Counted from the stretch's first letter, positions 17,545 to 26,813 are shown. The stretch is 64,000 bases of DNA from a bacterium (GCA_016716565.1 JADJWC010000002.1:496001-560000), one strand, 5' to 3'. A program made the numbers and translations. Notes: generated from the sequence alone by a model not told the origin.

Positions 17545-17904
17545 TTACTCTTTCTCTGTTTTCTCCCCGTAAATTTCTTCCATCACTTCAAATGCATATC
17601 GAAGATGTGGAATTACTATTGAACCACCAATAATCAAAGCAATATTAAATGCTTCGTGGAGTTCTTCTTTTGTTGCTCCTTCAGATATAGAACGATCAAT
17701 GTGATAGAAAATGCAATCGTTGCATCGTAAAACCATCGAACCGACAAGTCCCATCAGCTCTTTCATCTTTACAGGAATTGTGCCTTCGACATACGCTTTG
17801 TTATCAAGTGCAAAGAATTTATTGAAATCTCTGAAACCTGAGTTAAGAATTTTATCATTCATCTCAAGTCTGTATTTCCTTGTTTCCGGAACGTTCTTTT
17901 TCAC
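17545..17904 (-). CDS. carboxymuconolactone decarboxylase / AhpD-like protein
   Basis: 119 residues, all-helical. The motif RCNDCIFYHIDRSISEGA carries the CxxC followed by a His four residues later, the redox-active arrangement of AhpD-like CMD proteins; LVGSMVL before it and EAFNIALIIGGS after it are the usual flanking helices. Members act as peroxidase-linked disulfide reductases or as decarboxylases. The cysteines favour the redox type, but the substrate is unknown. The next gene upstream (rhomboid protease) ends 11 bases before it. Confidence 0.83.
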   Translation of the reverse strand: MKKNVPETRKYRLEMNDKILNSGFRDFNKFFALDNKAYVEGTIPVKMKELMGLVGSMVLRCNDCIFYHIDRSISEGATKEELHEAFNIALIIGGSIVIPHLRYAFEVMEEIYGEKTEKE

Positions 17905-17915
17905 ATTACTCCTTA

Positions 17916-18587
17916 TTATAAATTATTGAACTTATTTTTTTCGGGATCGTACGATACTTCAAGATCTTTTACATTAAAATCATCCGGTTCATTTTCCCAA
18001 TCATACTTTTTTGAAGGTGGATCAATTTTTCTAAACAAGTATGCAGCAATTAATCCGGTAATTCCTCCAAACAGATGCGACTCCCAAGAAATTCCTTCCA
18101 GACCGGGTAGTATTCCCCAGACCAATCCACCATAAAGAAAAGTAATAACCAAAGCCAGTGCAATTGATTTATTATCTCTTCTGAATATTCCACTAAAGAA
18201 AAGAAAGCTGACAAATCCATAAACAATTCCGCTTGCACCTATGTGATAAACCTGTCGTGCAAAAATCCAGACTAATAATCCGGTGAAAAGATAAATAAAG
18301 AAAAAAAGTAAATAAGAAATTTTATTGTAGAAATTAAATATGATCCAACCAAGAATTATCAATGGAAAAGTGTTTGATATCAGGTGTGAAAAATCTCCAT
18401 GAATTAATGGAGAAGTAAATATTCCAAGAAGTCCGACAGGTTTTCTTGGAAGTAATCCCAGCTTGCTCAGATCCTGATCAAGAATAACTGAAACTAAATG
18501 AATAATCCATAATAGTACCGGAAAGATCAGCGGTGTTATGAATTTGGAAATGTCCAGCTTTTGTTCGTTTGAATTTTCTTCTTGCAT
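17916..18587 (-). CDS. rhomboid-family intramembrane serine protease
   Basis: 223 residues with six or more hydrophobic segments. The catalytic Ser is in IGASGIVYGF (GxSG), and the partner His lies in a later membrane segment, ESHLFGGITG (HxxGxxxG). HGDFSHLISN is the conserved loop that carries the oxyanion-hole His. The C-terminal ~40 residues are hydrophilic and acidic. It should cut transmembrane substrates within the membrane. The substrate is not inferable from neighbours. Confidence 0.9.
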   Translation of the reverse strand: MQEENSNEQKLDISKFITPLIFPVLLWIIHLVSVILDQDLSKLGLLPRKPVGLLGIFTSPLIHGDFSHLISNTFPLIILGWIIFNFYNKISYLLFFFIYLFTGLLVWIFARQVYHIGASGIVYGFVSFLFFSGIFRRDNKSIALALVITFLYGGLVWGILPGLEGISWESHLFGGITGLIAAYLFRKIDPPSKKYDWENEPDDFNVKDLEVSYDPEKNKFNNL

Positions 18588-18655
18588 GAATCAGAATTTT
18601 AACATTCAATAGCAAATATAATTATACGGTGAACATATCTTTGTGTTAAAAAAGT

Positions 18656-18679
18656 AGGGACAGGTCGCGACCTGTCCCT
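18656..18679. repeat. perfect 24-bp palindrome
   Basis: The half-site AGGGACAGGTCG is followed by its exact complement, with no loop. It lies upstream of the rhomboid gene and close to the REP-like units at 18695-18813. With no T tract it is unlikely to be a terminator. Confidence 0.65.
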
Positions 18680-18694
18680 GGAAAACATGCTTCT

Positions 18695-18813
18695 CAGATT
18701 CCGGCTTTCAACTGAATGACTTTAGATACTATGGGTGTCATTCTGGTGACTCCGACTTCAGGCGGAGGAGTCCAGAATCAAGACGATCAGATTCCGGGCA
18801 AGCCGGAATGACA
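18695..18813. repeat. three REP-like units, same family as the 14.7 kb cluster
   Basis: Units: CAGATTCCGGC... ending ACTGAATGAC (18695-18720), TGTCATTCTGG...CCAGAATCA (18737-18780, itself a long hairpin with TTCTGG/CCAGAA and ACTCC/GGAGT stems), and CAGATTCCGGG...CCGGAATGACA (18788-18813). They fill the gap between the rhomboid gene and the DUF2911 gene; no ORF is seen. Confidence 0.7.
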
Positions 18814-18832
18814 ATACGTTATTCGGTTTACC

Positions 18833-19882
18833 TTATTCAACTCCTAATTGCGCTAAGGCTCCTTTAATTCTTTCGTGCTGATTCTCTGGAGCCATACTTA
18901 ATGCTTTTTTATAATAATCGATAGCAAGCTGTTTATCTCCCTTATTCATATAGCCTTCAGCGAGACTATCCCAAACGTTCCAGCTTTCAGGAAATAGTTC
19001 TGTGTTCTTCTTGAAGACTTCAATCGCATCATCAATTTTTCCACCGCCAAGAAACTGGTAACCAAGAGTATTTACATCAGCTTCCAATGCATCTGTAAAT
19101 GCTTCTTCTTTCAATTTAGATGCTTCATCCTTTTTACCGAGTGCATTGAGTATCACAGATTTTGTATAAGTATTAGTTACATTTTTTACTATGCCGATTG
19201 AATGATCAGCCCACTCCAATCCTTTTTCTAATTCCACTCCATTCACATAGCAATAATTTGCTGCCTGATTCCACCCTTGCCAGAAAAATCCTGGAATACC
19301 TGTAAGCTGAATCTCCATTTCAGCTAGCATTTGCTTGTGCAAATCGATTTCTATCTTAAAAGGAACTTTTAAATTTTCCCATCTCAAAGCTGCAGTAACT
19401 GAACTTGGTGTGACCTCATCAAAAGTGTACATCAGCCATTCCTGGAAATCTAATGATACGGCTTTTACTTTGAATCTCATCAGATCATTTTCTTCTTTGT
19501 AAAAGAAACTTCCCCAGGCTCTATAATCTTTGTTCAGAATAATTGTCCAGTCATTTTCTGTTGGGATCATATGAAGTCCATACATCCCTGCAGGAACTTT
19601 TCTTCCATCAATGATGACATCTTTTGAAAAAGAAATTGTCGTGTTCTCGTTTGCGCCAGCTCTCCAAACCTGATCGAATGGAACCAATTTTCCCCAGACC
19701 TCTCGTCCTTTAACTCCGGGACGATGGTAATCGATTTTAATTTCGCACATTCCGATTTGCTGCATAACAATGGCATGTTGACTAGCATCTGGAAGCGTTA
19801 AGTTCTGCTGCGCCGCGATTTGCAAAGTGAAGAGAAATAGAAAAAATACATTTGAACAAAAGAATTGTATAACAAATTTCAT
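18833..19882 (-). CDS. exported DUF2911 protein with C-terminal TPR repeats
   Basis: 349 residues with a signal peptide ending in LQIAAQQ. Residues ~40-180 match DUF2911 (IDYHRPGVKGREVWG, VWRAGANENTTISFS, GKKVPAGxYxL-like RKVPAGMYGLHMIP). The C-terminal third holds TPR-like helix pairs (AIEVFKKNTELFPESWNVWDS, LAEGYMNKGDKQLAIDYYKK). The biochemical role of DUF2911 is not known; the export signal places it in the periplasm or outer membrane. A strong GGAGG precedes the ATG by about 8 bases. It lies alone between repeat DNA and a terminator. Confidence 0.85.
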   Translation of the reverse strand: MKFVIQFFCSNVFFLFLFTLQIAAQQNLTLPDASQHAIVMQQIGMCEIKIDYHRPGVKGREVWGKLVPFDQVWRAGANENTTISFSKDVIIDGRKVPAGMYGLHMIPTENDWTIILNKDYRAWGSFFYKEENDLMRFKVKAVSLDFQEWLMYTFDEVTPSSVTAALRWENLKVPFKIEIDLHKQMLAEMEIQLTGIPGFFWQGWNQAANYCYVNGVELEKGLEWADHSIGIVKNVTNTYTKSVILNALGKKDEASKLKEEAFTDALEADVNTLGYQFLGGGKIDDAIEVFKKNTELFPESWNVWDSLAEGYMNKGDKQLAIDYYKKALSMAPENQHERIKGALAQLGVE

Positions 19883-19993
19883 TTTGACCTCCGATAAATT
19901 ATTGAATAGAATTTGTTGAAAATAAAGCAGGAATTCTTCAATGGAATAGTTTTTATGACTAACGGCAGGATGCGTTGGTGTCTGGTAAATTAA

Positions 19994-20025
19994 AAACCCC
20001 TGTCAGCTAATATTGATAGGGGTTT
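19994..20025 (-). terminator. intrinsic terminator of the T9SS cargo gene
   Basis: AAACCCCTGTCA (19994-20005) pairs with TGATAGGGGTTT (20014-20025), one G-U wobble. Read on the minus strand, the stem ends in a run of five T. It lies 24 bases past the stop codon of the gene at 20050. Confidence 0.85.
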
Positions 20026-20049
20026 AATTAAGTCAGATAAAATTTACTT

Positions 20050-21129
20050 TTATTTTAACAAAACCATTCGCTTTGTTTTAACGAATGAACCTGTCTTTAA
20101 ACTATAGAAATATACTCCGCTAGTCAATATGGACGCATCAAAGTTAATTTCATAAGCACCCGCTGGTCTTTCTTCATTAACGAGAATTGCTATTTCGTTT
20201 CCAAGTACATCAAAAACTTTCAAGCTAACAAATCCGAAATCGGAAATCCGAAATCCTATTTTTGTTGAAGGATTAAATGGGTTTGGGTAGTTCTGATAAA
20301 GAGCGAATGATTCGGGTTTGGCTTCGTCATCAGAAATAGATACGACAATATCATTGGTTAACTTTGTTTCAAGTCCCGGAAGTGAAAACGGAGGTATTCC
20401 TAAAAACGTAAGGTTGTCTATATACTGACCGGGAATAATATCCTGGACGATCCAGTTGCCAGGTGCAATCCAGATTGTATCCTTAGTTGAAAGTAATTCT
20501 ACCGGAATCGGCCCGAACAGATAAGCAATCTTCCATTGCAATAAAAACTTTTTACAATTGTAACTTCCGAGTACTGTTTGTATTGTCTGATCCGTCAAAC
20601 GCTTCCCGGTATAACTAAACCTGAAATCGTAGCTTAAAGAACCGATGGTGATTGATGTATCCTTTTGCAGAAGATTATATTCTTGTGTACCAGCAGTGAA
20701 TCTGTAAACATCATACCAGTCCTGAAGTGATGAAAAAAATTCAAGAAAACTGAAATTAGATGCGACACCTGCTGAATCCAGTGCGATTAGAAATGGCTCG
20801 ATATTACGGATGCTGAAATATTCAAAACCATTTGTACCTTCAGTGTGATAAAACAGCGAATCAAGATAAGGCTGCTGCTGTATCGTTAGTAAAGGACCAT
20901 CCTTTGTCAATACGATGTTGGCTGATTTACCTTCGTAATCAGCAACGGATTCAAATTTATCCATTCTGTAATAAGCTAATGAGTTTATAGGATTGCTAAC
21001 TGAATCGAGTGGAATAGCTTTAAACTTCCACTCAAATCCTGTTTGCGTCGGGAAATAATCGCTTGCCTGCTGTGCACCGGATTTTCCGAGTAAAAGTAGA
21101 AATGATAATACCGTAATTATTTTTTTCAT
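20050..21129 (-). CDS. secreted protein with T9SS type A sorting domain
   Basis: 359 residues: signal peptide (ITVLSFLLLLGKSGAQQ), a ~250-residue beta-rich body of unknown function, and a C-terminal sorting domain starting NYPNPFNPSTKIGF with LKVFDVLGNEIAILVN and ending in VKTKRMVLLK. It should be exported by Sec and then by T9SS, with the tail removed or attached to the surface. The tail contains a heptamer repeat at 20229-20256. An AGAGGTGAG Shine-Dalgarno region precedes the ATG. The TonB receptor gene lies 106 bases upstream. Confidence 0.85.
   Translation of the reverse strand: MKKIITVLSFLLLLGKSGAQQASDYFPTQTGFEWKFKAIPLDSVSNPINSLAYYRMDKFESVADYEGKSANIVLTKDGPLLTIQQQPYLDSLFYHTEGTNGFEYFSIRNIEPFLIALDSAGVASNFSFLEFFSSLQDWYDVYRFTAGTQEYNLLQKDTSITIGSLSYDFRFSYTGKRLTDQTIQTVLGSYNCKKFLLQWKIAYLFGPIPVELLSTKDTIWIAPGNWIVQDIIPGQYIDNLTFLGIPPFSLPGLETKLTNDIVVSISDDEAKPESFALYQNYPNPFNPSTKIGFRISDFGFVSLKVFDVLGNEIAILVNEERPAGAYEINFDASILTSGVYFYSLKTGSFVKTKRMVLLK
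20229..20256. repeat. four-copy 7-bp tandem repeat inside the sorting domain
   Basis: On the plus strand the units are CAAATCC, GAAATCG, GAAATCC, GAAATCC. They encode the FRISDFGF stretch of the sorting domain on the minus strand. Seven is not a multiple of three, so gain or loss of one unit would shift the frame of the tail. Confidence 0.7.
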
Positions 21130-21235
21130 TAACTCACCTCTTATTAGTTTGTTTTATTAAACTTTGTTTGTTTTTATCTGAACTTAAGTTTCAAATTTAG
21201 TACGAGAAATGCAAGCGAAAGGAATTTGGATATAG

Positions 21236-23425
21236 TCAGATTGCGAAATTCACACCGATAGAATAGCTTCTTATTTTTCTCAGATTCCCGATTAACTCAA
21301 CATAATTATAGTTGAATATATTTTTAACGTTGAGATATACATTCAGAGGTAATCCATAAGAAATAAAACTATAACCAAGTTTTAAATCAGTCGTGTAAAC
21401 CGGAACACGAATATCACCATCGACAACCACTCCAAGATCGACAAGTTCTTCATCAATTTCTTCGACTCTGCTTGTGTATCTGAAGTTAATTCCTAAATCA
21501 AGATTCCATTTTCTGAAATCCAGGCTTGAGTAGAAAATATGTCTGGGACGGTAGCGAAGTGCAGTTCCATTTTGCACATCTCTTGCCCACAAGTAAGTAT
21601 AATTAAAAGTAAATGAAAGTTCATTTGGTAGCGCATCAAGAATAATTCCTGCTTCAGCCCCTTGAATTCTTGCCCTGATAAGGTTGCTGAAATAAACTAA
21701 ACCGTCGGATGGATCAACGCCGGGTTCAATCATATCATAATATTCATTTTGAAAAACTGCAGCATCCAGATTCAGAAAACTAACCGGGGTAAAGTTCACA
21801 CCGAATTCAAAAGTTAAATTATACTCCGATTTAATATTCGGATTTGGTTTAACGGTTATTCCGCCAGTCGAAGTTGATGTAAATGCCTCAGCAGTTGTTG
21901 GTGCACGGAATCCTGTTCCAAGAGACGACCTTAAAATAATTTCTCTGGTGAGTTTATAATTTAATCCAATCTTGGGTGAAACTGCCCCTGATCCATCAAG
22001 TGAATCAAGCTTACTGTAATCATATCTTACTCCAACACTGGTAATCAACGGAAAATTAAAAGTGATATCTCCCACAACATAAGCACCAACTGAAAATGCA
22101 TCCGGATTACCAAAAAGACTTGAATTTACTTCAGACAAAGTTCCTTCAACTCCGCTTGTGAGCATGAGAAAATCTGTAATATTATTATTTAACTGAACTT
22201 CACCTCTGTAAAGATGAGAAGTTGATTCATTTGGAATCGCTGCATTATCCTTAAAAAAATTCCTGTAATAGCTCGTCTTTATATTCAGCAGAATATCATT
22301 ACCGATAACGTTTTTGTAAATAAGTCCAAACAGATACCGGTTTGTTTCAATCCTGTCAGCGCTGTTTTGATCAGGAGGAATTAAAGCATTCCTAGAATCT
22401 TTCCAGTAAAGAAACTGACCGGCTCTTTTATTAAATGTATTCGCTAAAAAAGTTAGAGATGAAGTTGGAGAAAAGTCGTACACAGCTTTTAAAAATCCAA
22501 TGTATTTTTTGAAATCGTCTTCCATCCTGTAGCCCAAATCTTCAAGCCGCGTTAATGAAATGTTGAATCCAAAGTTTTCTAAAGTATTTGAGTGAGAAAG
22601 TGTTAATCCGTTGAATGGTCGTCTTTCACCTGACCAATCCCATTCACCATAATACGGCTTGTCATACATTCCATAAAATCCGTTGAAAATTGTCAGAGGT
22701 TTTTCTGAAATATCTCTTGTGATACTGTTAAGTACGCCACCAATTGCCGATGAACCGTAAAGCGAACTTGATGCACCTTTAATAATTTCAACTCTTTGGA
22801 TTTCCAGAGTTGGGATCATCTCCCAAACAATCTCTCCGGAATCACCAGTATAAAAAGGCAATCCATCAATTGCGAGCAAAGCTCTTGATCCGGTTCCGCG
22901 ACCATATCCACTTGAACCGCGGATACTAACTTGATCTTCCGTCATATTCACACCCGGGACATATCTAACAGCATCTTCAAGGTTGCTGAAGTTTCTCTCA
23001 GAAAACTGACTTCCTGAAATCACTTCTGTACTGACCGTAAGATCAGATTTTTTTTGTTCATACTTTCCTGCAGTCACCAAAACCTCATCCGTTAAAATTA
23101 CTGACTCCATCAAAGTAACATCAAGAACGACAGAAGCATTTTTAATTATGACATTCTCATTCCTGAATTTCTCATAACCTATAGCAGAGAATTCAACTGA
23201 ATAATTACCCGATGAAAGATTTGATATTTTATAAACTCCCTCTTCATCAGTCGCTGCACCAAAATTTGTATTAAGCAGGATAACATTAACGCCGGGAATT
23301 GGTTTTGAATTTACATCAACGACAATTCCGCTGATTGAGTATGTCTGGGCAAGTAAGAGGTTGGTACTGCTTAAGAAAAAAAGAATAAATCTAAATTTAA
23401 AATATTTTTTAATAGGATTGCTCAA
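21236..23425 (-). CDS. TonB-dependent outer-membrane receptor with carboxypeptidase-type N-terminal domain
   Basis: 729 residues. After a signal peptide (FILFFLSSTNLLLAQ) come a ~85-residue carboxypeptidase-regulatory-like beta domain (YSISGIVVDVNSKPIPGVNV), a plug domain (residues ~120-240, with AVRYVPGVNMTEDQVSIRG and VEIIKGASSSLYGSSAIGG), and a 22-stranded type barrel ending in YSIGVNFAI. It imports a substrate across the outer membrane using TonB energy. There is no SusD partner next to it, so it is not a glycan SusCD pair; the substrate is unknown. Its start overlaps the stop of the lipoprotein gene upstream by 4 bases. Confidence 0.92.
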   Translation of the reverse strand: MSNPIKKYFKFRFILFFLSSTNLLLAQTYSISGIVVDVNSKPIPGVNVILLNTNFGAATDEEGVYKISNLSSGNYSVEFSAIGYEKFRNENVIIKNASVVLDVTLMESVILTDEVLVTAGKYEQKKSDLTVSTEVISGSQFSERNFSNLEDAVRYVPGVNMTEDQVSIRGSSGYGRGTGSRALLAIDGLPFYTGDSGEIVWEMIPTLEIQRVEIIKGASSSLYGSSAIGGVLNSITRDISEKPLTIFNGFYGMYDKPYYGEWDWSGERRPFNGLTLSHSNTLENFGFNISLTRLEDLGYRMEDDFKKYIGFLKAVYDFSPTSSLTFLANTFNKRAGQFLYWKDSRNALIPPDQNSADRIETNRYLFGLIYKNVIGNDILLNIKTSYYRNFFKDNAAIPNESTSHLYRGEVQLNNNITDFLMLTSGVEGTLSEVNSSLFGNPDAFSVGAYVVGDITFNFPLITSVGVRYDYSKLDSLDGSGAVSPKIGLNYKLTREIILRSSLGTGFRAPTTAEAFTSTSTGGITVKPNPNIKSEYNLTFEFGVNFTPVSFLNLDAAVFQNEYYDMIEPGVDPSDGLVYFSNLIRARIQGAEAGIILDALPNELSFTFNYTYLWARDVQNGTALRYRPRHIFYSSLDFRKWNLDLGINFRYTSRVEEIDEELVDLGVVVDGDIRVPVYTTDLKLGYSFISYGLPLNVYLNVKNIFNYNYVELIGNLRKIRSYSIGVNFAI

Positions 23426-23979
23426 TTTCCTCCCAGTGGCTGCGGTGGTGGATTATTGAAATCAACCCAGATATTAATATTTTCTACAAAAGTGCTGTTA
23501 GGAATTACTAGAGTTCCTGGTTTTGTTGTGTCTCCGAATGTGTAATAAATCCCTGACACAAACCAGTCTCTTCTGTCTAAAGAAAGAAGCTCCGTCGATT
23601 GCTGCACAACAGCCACATAAGAATAGGTCCCCGACGGAAAAGGTCCCGGCGTCTGTGGAATATAAGCGGAGTCTAGTGAACTAAAATCGTGCGATTGAAC
23701 TCCAAGCGGAATTTCCCTGCTTAAATATCTGAGATTTGTAATTACAAAATTGCTATCGGATAATAATGGATCTTTGAACACAACAAGAAAGGATCTTTTA
23801 ACACTATCAGGCCATTCAGTAACAAAGTGAACCGTACCGCTAAAACCTGATGTACCTAATGGTTCCGGTTCAATTCCGTGATCACAAGAAACAAAATAAA
23901 ATGATGAAGAGAAAAAAAACAAGATTAATAAAAAATACCCCTTTACAAATTTTGTGATTTGTTTGGGATGACTAATCAT
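23422..23979 (-). CDS. lipoprotein in TonB-receptor operon, function unknown
   Basis: 185 residues from the ATG at 23979. A hydrophobic signal (GYFLLILFFFSSSFYFVSC) ends in a lipobox Cys, followed by DHGIEPEPLG. The body looks like a single beta-sandwich (FSGTVHFVTEWP, GTYSYVAVVQQ) rich in aromatic and Pro residues, with no named domain I recognise. The stop overlaps the TonB receptor start by 4 bases, and the start overlaps the small Cys4 gene by 8 bases. The frame runs further up to 24024, but that start would lie deep inside the Cys4 gene. Confidence 0.78.
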   Translation of the reverse strand: MISHPKQITKFVKGYFLLILFFFSSSFYFVSCDHGIEPEPLGTSGFSGTVHFVTEWPDSVKRSFLVVFKDPLLSDSNFVITNLRYLSREIPLGVQSHDFSSLDSAYIPQTPGPFPSGTYSYVAVVQQSTELLSLDRRDWFVSGIYYTFGDTTKPGTLVIPNSTFVENINIWVDFNNPPPQPLGGN

Positions 23980-24169
23980 TATGCTCAGCAGGTGGAATAT
24001 TTTCCGCTCCTTCAAGTTTACCAATTAATTGCTGCGGTTGATGTATGAGCAGTGGTAAACAAGAGGAACAAATGTATGCTGGTTTATTTGTATATGTTAA
24101 ATTAACCAAAGGTATTTCATTTTCTGATCTGTTGCAGCTAAGACAATGTTTAAGAGTTTCTTTGTTCAT
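23972..24169 (-). CDS. small Cys4 (ClpX-type zinc-finger-like) protein
   Basis: 65 residues. Two CxxC knuckles about 22 residues apart (HCLSCNRSENE and YICSSCLPLL) look like the C4 zinc finger found at the N-terminus of ClpX. The tail is polar and ends in PPAEHND. There is no signal peptide, so it is cytoplasmic. It overlaps the next gene by 8 bases and is 40 bases from the gene before it, so it is the likely first gene of the TonB-receptor unit. Metal sensing, or a role as an adaptor, is possible; neither is shown by the sequence. Confidence 0.75.
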   Translation of the reverse strand: MNKETLKHCLSCNRSENEIPLVNLTYTNKPAYICSSCLPLLIHQPQQLIGKLEGAENIPPAEHND

Positions 24170-24209
24170 TTATTTCCTGTTTTTATTATGAAAAAAATAT
24201 TTAACCTTA

Positions 24210-26813
24210 TTACCGGATAAGAATCATCTTTTTAGTTTGAACAATTTCTCCTGCATTCAATGTGTAGAAATACACTCCACTTGTTAATCCGGTCGCATTA
24301 AAATCGACTTCATAAGTGCCGGAGGATTTTTCTTCATTCACAAGAGTCGCTACCTCACTACCCAATATGTCGTAAACTTTAATGGTTACCGACTGAGATT
24401 GCTTCGTTCCCATTGCAATGACATTCGGAATAGTATATTTTATTTTTGTAGAAGGATTGAATGGATTCGGGTAATTTTGTTCAAGTATAAAATCAGACAC
24501 GACTTGTTCGGAAAAATCTATTCCTGTAACAACCAGATCAAGGTCGATTTTATACATAGATCTGCCATAAGTACCAGCAATAAGATCTCTGGTTGTTGGA
24601 TGTATTTTGATATCTCCAATCGGCAGAACAGGTAATCCTTCACCTAGTACCCACCAGCTCTGACCCGAATTAAAACTGACATACATACCGACATCACTTC
24701 CAAGGTATAAACGATTCGGTTCTACTGGATCAATTGCAAATGCATTTACGGGTGCATCAGGTAAATTGCTGCTTATATCGCTCCAGGTTGTACCTTTATC
24801 AGTACTTCTAAAAACGTGAGGTTGTGGGTCCTTCCACTTTAATCCATTGAATGTTACATAAACAATATTCTCATCTGTTGGGTCAACCGCAACTCTTGTT
24901 ACCCATCTTAAAGGAAGTCCATCAGAAATTTCATTCCAGTTTGAACCGTTATCCGATGAAACCCAAACGTGCGCATCATCAGTACCAACATAAATAACAT
25001 TTGAGTTAGATGGTGCAACGGCGATTGTGGTTAATGTTCCTAATCTTCCACCATTATAATCTGTTAACTGTGGACTAATCTTTGTCCAATTGCCGGCACT
25101 ATTGGTCGTTCTATACAAATAATTGGTTCCATAGTAAAGAATATTGTTATTATTAGGATCCATTACAACCGGAGTGCTCCAGTTTGTAGGTTCGTTTGAA
25201 TTAATTCCGTTTGTAGCAGAATTAAAATCAGAACCTCCGTCCGTCGATTTACCCAAACTTCCGAATTGTGATTCTGCAAAAATGATATTTGGGTTTGTAA
25301 AATCTACAATCACATAAAATCCATCTCCGCCGTAAATATGATCCCAGTTATCCAGTCCACCATTTTGTGTTCGGTTTGTACCATTATCCTGCGTACCACC
25401 ATAGTAAGCCAATGGATTGTTTGCGTCTAAACCGATTTCATAAAATTGTGTAGCAGGAATTTGAATATGCTGTCCCCAATTTACGCCTGCATCATTTGAA
25501 ATGTTTATTCCGCCATCATTTCCTAAAATGCAATTGTTTGGATTTGCAGGACTAAAAGCTAATGCATGATGATCGACATGCGTTTGATAATTCTCTACCC
25601 AGGTATTACCAGAATTAGATGAGCGCATAAAACCAACATCTAAAACATATACAATATCAGGATTAGTCGGATGAACTCTCACCTGACCAAAGTACCAGCT
25701 GAAGTTTGAGCTGCCATTTCCAAGCTCATCGTCTGGATCAACATCTACCCAGCTATCTCCGAAATCCGTGGATTTAAATAAGCTGATGATTTCGTACCCG
25801 TCAGTATATAAAGAATATACAATATCTGGATTTGACTGGCTTATTGCTAAACCAATTCTACCAACGTTTTGAATATCAGGATTAGGTACCCCAGCTGAGG
25901 CTGGAATTTCATTCCAGTTATCCCCACCATTTGTCGTGATATAAATTCCACTTGATGGACCATAAAGATGTGAAGTGGTTGGTCTCCTCACTCTTTCCCA
26001 CATTGAAGCCATCATCCTTTCTGGATTTGATGGATCCATAATTAAATCAATTGCACCTGTTGTATCTGAAATAAACAAAATATTATCCCAGCTTAATCCT
26101 GCATCTGTTGATCTGTAAACTCCCCTTTCAGGATTTGGTGCAAAGTAAGAACCAACTGCCGTCAGATAAACTATATTTGAATTTGATGGGTGAACTAAAA
26201 CCCTCCCGATTGAAGTTGTTCCTTCAAGTCCAAGAAACTGCCAGGTGTTTCCTGCGTTAGTTGATTTGAATACTCCACCACCGGGGAAATTATTGTGCCC
26301 GCCATTTGGTTCACCTGTTCCTACATAAACAACATCGGGATTTTGCGGATCAATTGCAATATCACCAACAGTTAAAACTGCCAGAGAATCGAATACGGGG
26401 AACCAGCTGTTTCCCATATCGGTTGATTTGAAAACTCCACCCGTTGCGAATCCTGAATAAACAATGTCTGGATCTGATGGATTAAATTCGATGTCGACAA
26501 CTCTTCCACCGACATTCAAAGGACCAATAAATTCCCAGCTGACAGAATTAATACCTTTCTTCAACTGTTGGCGAGCCGTTTCCCTGTGAAGTTTGTGTGC
26601 CTGTTCCAGTGCATCAATCATTGCGCGCGGATCAGCATTTAAGTAAGGCCATGTCTTCTTGAGATATGCCCATTCATATGGATATAACTTCTTTTCGGTT
26701 TTACTTTTTACATTCAGTGATGATTGATTTTCTTCTGAAAAAAAATTAAAGCTGAAGTAAATGAATGATAAAGAAAGAGATACTAAATAAACCAGGATTT
26801 TATAGGACTTCAT
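24210..26813 (-). CDS. secreted BNR/sortilin-like beta-propeller protein with T9SS sorting domain
   Basis: 867 residues. A hydrophobic N-terminal segment (VYLVSLSLSFIYFSF) serves as the export signal. Over 10 propeller repeats follow, with the BNR/Asp-box forms STDMGNSW, STNAGNTW, STDAGLSW, TTNGGDNW, SSDNGSNW, STDKGTTW, interleaved with PDIVYVGTG-like strands. The end is a T9SS type A sorting domain (NYPNPFNPSTKIKY to VQTKKMILIR). The layout matches glycosyl-hydrolase BNR or VPS10/sortilin-like proteins common in Ignavibacteria; a true sialidase active site is not evident. It is likely a surface or extracellular protein. Confidence 0.87.
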   Translation of the reverse strand: MKSYKILVYLVSLSLSFIYFSFNFFSEENQSSLNVKSKTEKKLYPYEWAYLKKTWPYLNADPRAMIDALEQAHKLHRETARQQLKKGINSVSWEFIGPLNVGGRVVDIEFNPSDPDIVYSGFATGGVFKSTDMGNSWFPVFDSLAVLTVGDIAIDPQNPDVVYVGTGEPNGGHNNFPGGGVFKSTNAGNTWQFLGLEGTTSIGRVLVHPSNSNIVYLTAVGSYFAPNPERGVYRSTDAGLSWDNILFISDTTGAIDLIMDPSNPERMMASMWERVRRPTTSHLYGPSSGIYITTNGGDNWNEIPASAGVPNPDIQNVGRIGLAISQSNPDIVYSLYTDGYEIISLFKSTDFGDSWVDVDPDDELGNGSSNFSWYFGQVRVHPTNPDIVYVLDVGFMRSSNSGNTWVENYQTHVDHHALAFSPANPNNCILGNDGGINISNDAGVNWGQHIQIPATQFYEIGLDANNPLAYYGGTQDNGTNRTQNGGLDNWDHIYGGDGFYVIVDFTNPNIIFAESQFGSLGKSTDGGSDFNSATNGINSNEPTNWSTPVVMDPNNNNILYYGTNYLYRTTNSAGNWTKISPQLTDYNGGRLGTLTTIAVAPSNSNVIYVGTDDAHVWVSSDNGSNWNEISDGLPLRWVTRVAVDPTDENIVYVTFNGLKWKDPQPHVFRSTDKGTTWSDISSNLPDAPVNAFAIDPVEPNRLYLGSDVGMYVSFNSGQSWWVLGEGLPVLPIGDIKIHPTTRDLIAGTYGRSMYKIDLDLVVTGIDFSEQVVSDFILEQNYPNPFNPSTKIKYTIPNVIAMGTKQSQSVTIKVYDILGSEVATLVNEEKSSGTYEVDFNATGLTSGVYFYTLNAGEIVQTKKMILIR

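Noticed and set aside
18656..18679. Palindrome as rhomboid-region terminator
   Set aside because: No loop and no T tract, and it lies upstream of the rhomboid gene rather than after a stop codon.
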